Source of the DNA: Cytidiella melzeri
Lineage: Eukaryota > Basidiomycota > Agaricomycetes > Polyporales > Irpicaceae
Reading direction: 5' to 3'
Assembly (NCBI GenBank): GCA_022592445.1
Contig: JABYQR010000588.1
Coordinates: 1-18,086 of the forward strand
Length of the DNA: 18,086 nt
A program made the position numbers and the translations under genes. Shown in pieces: positions 17,334 to 18,086 of the stretch. The notes under the pieces are model-generated. The model saw only the letters and a program-made list of their open reading frames with translations. It searched no databases and was not told where the DNA came from. Each line of letters starts with the position of its first letter. Positions within the stretch are counted from its first letter, which is position 1.

Positions 17334-17441
17334 ATGAGTCATTTACTCATTATGTACGCCTCTGGTACAAGTGCTGAGCCTAGTCATACAATGAGTCATG
17401 CATGAGTCATGCACTCATAGCATGAGTCATGCATGAGTCAT
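17334..17441. promoter_or_regulatory. Array of five ATGAGTCAT (Gcn4/AP-1 type) sites
   Basis: Exact copies at 17334-17342, 17391-17399, 17402-17410, 17422-17430 and 17433-17441. The reverse complement, ATGACTCAT, is the consensus site of the bZIP factor Gcn4 (cpc-1/CpcA in filamentous fungi). They lie 75-180 bp upstream of the LTR TATA box. Confidence 0.6.
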
Positions 17442-17514
17442 GCACTTAGTAGTACAGTAGAATAGCTGAAGTAGACATGTATAGTAGTCGCTTACATAAG
17501 TAGATACAGACATG

Positions 17515-17549
17515 TATATAAGCAGAGCTGCTGAAGCAGCAAGAATAAA
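17515..17549 (+). promoter_or_regulatory. TATA box and polyadenylation signal of the second LTR
   Basis: TATATAA at 17515-17521 and AATAAA at 17544-17549, with a GCTGCT/AGCAGC hairpin between them. This is a typical U3/R junction. Confidence 0.5.
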
Positions 17550-17608
17550 AAGACTCATCTTCGAAGCTTAACAGCCTCTACCCCTCGCACACATATTCCA
17601 CTTTGTTA

Positions 17609-17621
17609 GGTTATGAGCCCC
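17609..17621 (+). other. Primer-binding site of the second element
   Basis: GGTTATGAGCCCC is identical to the PBS at 8183-8195, preceded by A and followed by G in both. It is the complement of the initiator Met-tRNA anticodon arm. Confidence 0.75.
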
Positions 17622-18086
17622 GGCTTTTAACTTAACTACATCCACACTCTCAACGACATCCAACAACCAGTATCCCCCAAGCTTTCTTATAAGTAAGTTT
17701 CTCTACTTTACTTTGTTTGGCCACATAGTAGTAGTAGAGTTGTACTGGTTGACTGCCTCAGCTTCGAATACAATATTCCCAACTGATCTTCTACAGCTAA
17801 TTCCCTCACCTACTTGCCCCTTGCGTACGCACTCCCAACCCAGCTGAATACTTAAGCCACCCTTGGTGGTTCTCGACTTTAACGAGTCGTGCATTACGCG
17901 GAATCTGCCTAACACGCAGTGTAAAATCCGGTGGTGGAGGAACAAGCTCCCACTTGTACAAGTGGTAGATCGGCGGAGTAGTACAATAGGAGGGTAGTGT
18001 TGAGTGGCACTCTAAGCTCGTGACTTAGAGGCCTAGGACCTTCGTGTTGGCGCACGTCAGTCAGTCCTGGAATTAGAAATCGCCGC
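17622..18086 (+). mobile_element. Leader of the second copia-type element (cut by window end)
   Basis: 465 bp downstream of the PBS without a convincing open frame on plus; in-frame stops occur in all three frames. It is either an untranslated leader or a decayed gag. A GTAAGT at 17693 could be a splice donor in the leader. The 80-codon minus-strand frame at 17703-17945 has no recognisable features. Confidence 0.5.

Larger units (their letters stand above)
17029..17608 (+). repeat. 5' LTR of a second LTR retrotransposon (left boundary uncertain)
   Basis: The right end is fixed by the primer-binding site at 17609. Upstream are a TATATAA box (17515-17521) and, 23 bp further, AATAAA (17544-17549), the usual U3-R-U5 order. 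The left end at 17029 is a guess: TAACATTTAAG there resembles the inverse of the right end CTTTGTTA. A start near 17217 (TGTAGTAGTACTAG) is an alternative. The sequence is unrelated to the LTRs at 7895 and 15722, so this is a different family. Confidence 0.5.

Noticed and set aside
17609..17700. tRNA gene at the GGTTATGAGCCCC match
   Set aside because: Only the anticodon-arm complement is present, at an LTR border; no cloverleaf or B-box follows.
17703..17945. 80-codon minus-strand ORF
   Set aside because: Lies in the leader of the second retroelement, antisense, with no recognisable motif.

Overview
The window looks like genomic DNA of a filamentous basidiomycete, most likely an agaricomycete. 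The evidence is intron-dense genes with 31-83 nt GT-AG introns, a DUF6699 protein, a fungal PL14 polysaccharide lyase, a DUF6533-type membrane-protein fragment, and Ty1/copia elements with a half-tRNA-iMet type primer-binding site. All identifications come from reading the translations by eye; no database was searched.

Left part (1-7.9 kb, host genes). The 3' end of an unrecognised gene (1-417, +) is followed by a small MITE-like element with imperfect terminal inverted repeats (643-1004). Next is a secreted PL14-type polysaccharide lyase in three exons (1365-3300, +). A ~0.86 kb stretch without a supportable gene follows, then a two-exon DUF6699 gene with a Pro/Gly/Gln/Met-rich N-terminus and Arg/Ser-rich tail (4165-5722, +). 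Converging on it is a 13-exon CE4 polysaccharide deacetylase gene on the minus strand (6000-7627). It is hidden from simple ORF reading by very short exons (22-166 nt) and one GC-AG intron.

Middle part (7.9-16.0 kb, one copia element). A Ty1/copia LTR retrotransposon occupies 7895-15985. It is bounded by LTRs (288 and 264 bp) and a perfect 5-bp target-site duplication (CGATC), so the whole 8.1 kb behaves as one insertion. Its inside is heavily rearranged. The PBS runs straight into the middle of gag. Gag is present three times in alternating orientation (+,-,+), forming two nested indel-free inverted repeats (155-bp and 359-bp arms). Protease/integrase has a stop and a 2-nt frameshift. The integrase-RT linker is interrupted by ~0.6 kb of minisatellite-like DNA. 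RT carries several stops, mostly TGA, and a frameshift. The RNase H domain is open. Between RNase H and the 3' LTR lie ~2 kb of foreign sequence, including a fragment of a DUF6533-like gene that still has introns and a 175-codon antisense ORF.

Right part (16.0-18.1 kb). A possible 3' end of a minus-strand gene (about 16027-16360) is followed by AT-rich noncoding DNA. The window ends in the 5' LTR, PBS and leader of a second, different LTR element. The U3 of that LTR carries five exact ATGAGTCAT (Gcn4/AP-1 type) sites.

The most unusual structure is the triple gag inverted duplication directly downstream of the LTR. If transcribed from the LTR it would fold into a long hairpin RNA from an element's own coding sequence, a plausible natural RNAi trigger. 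This is inference, not shown by the sequence alone.
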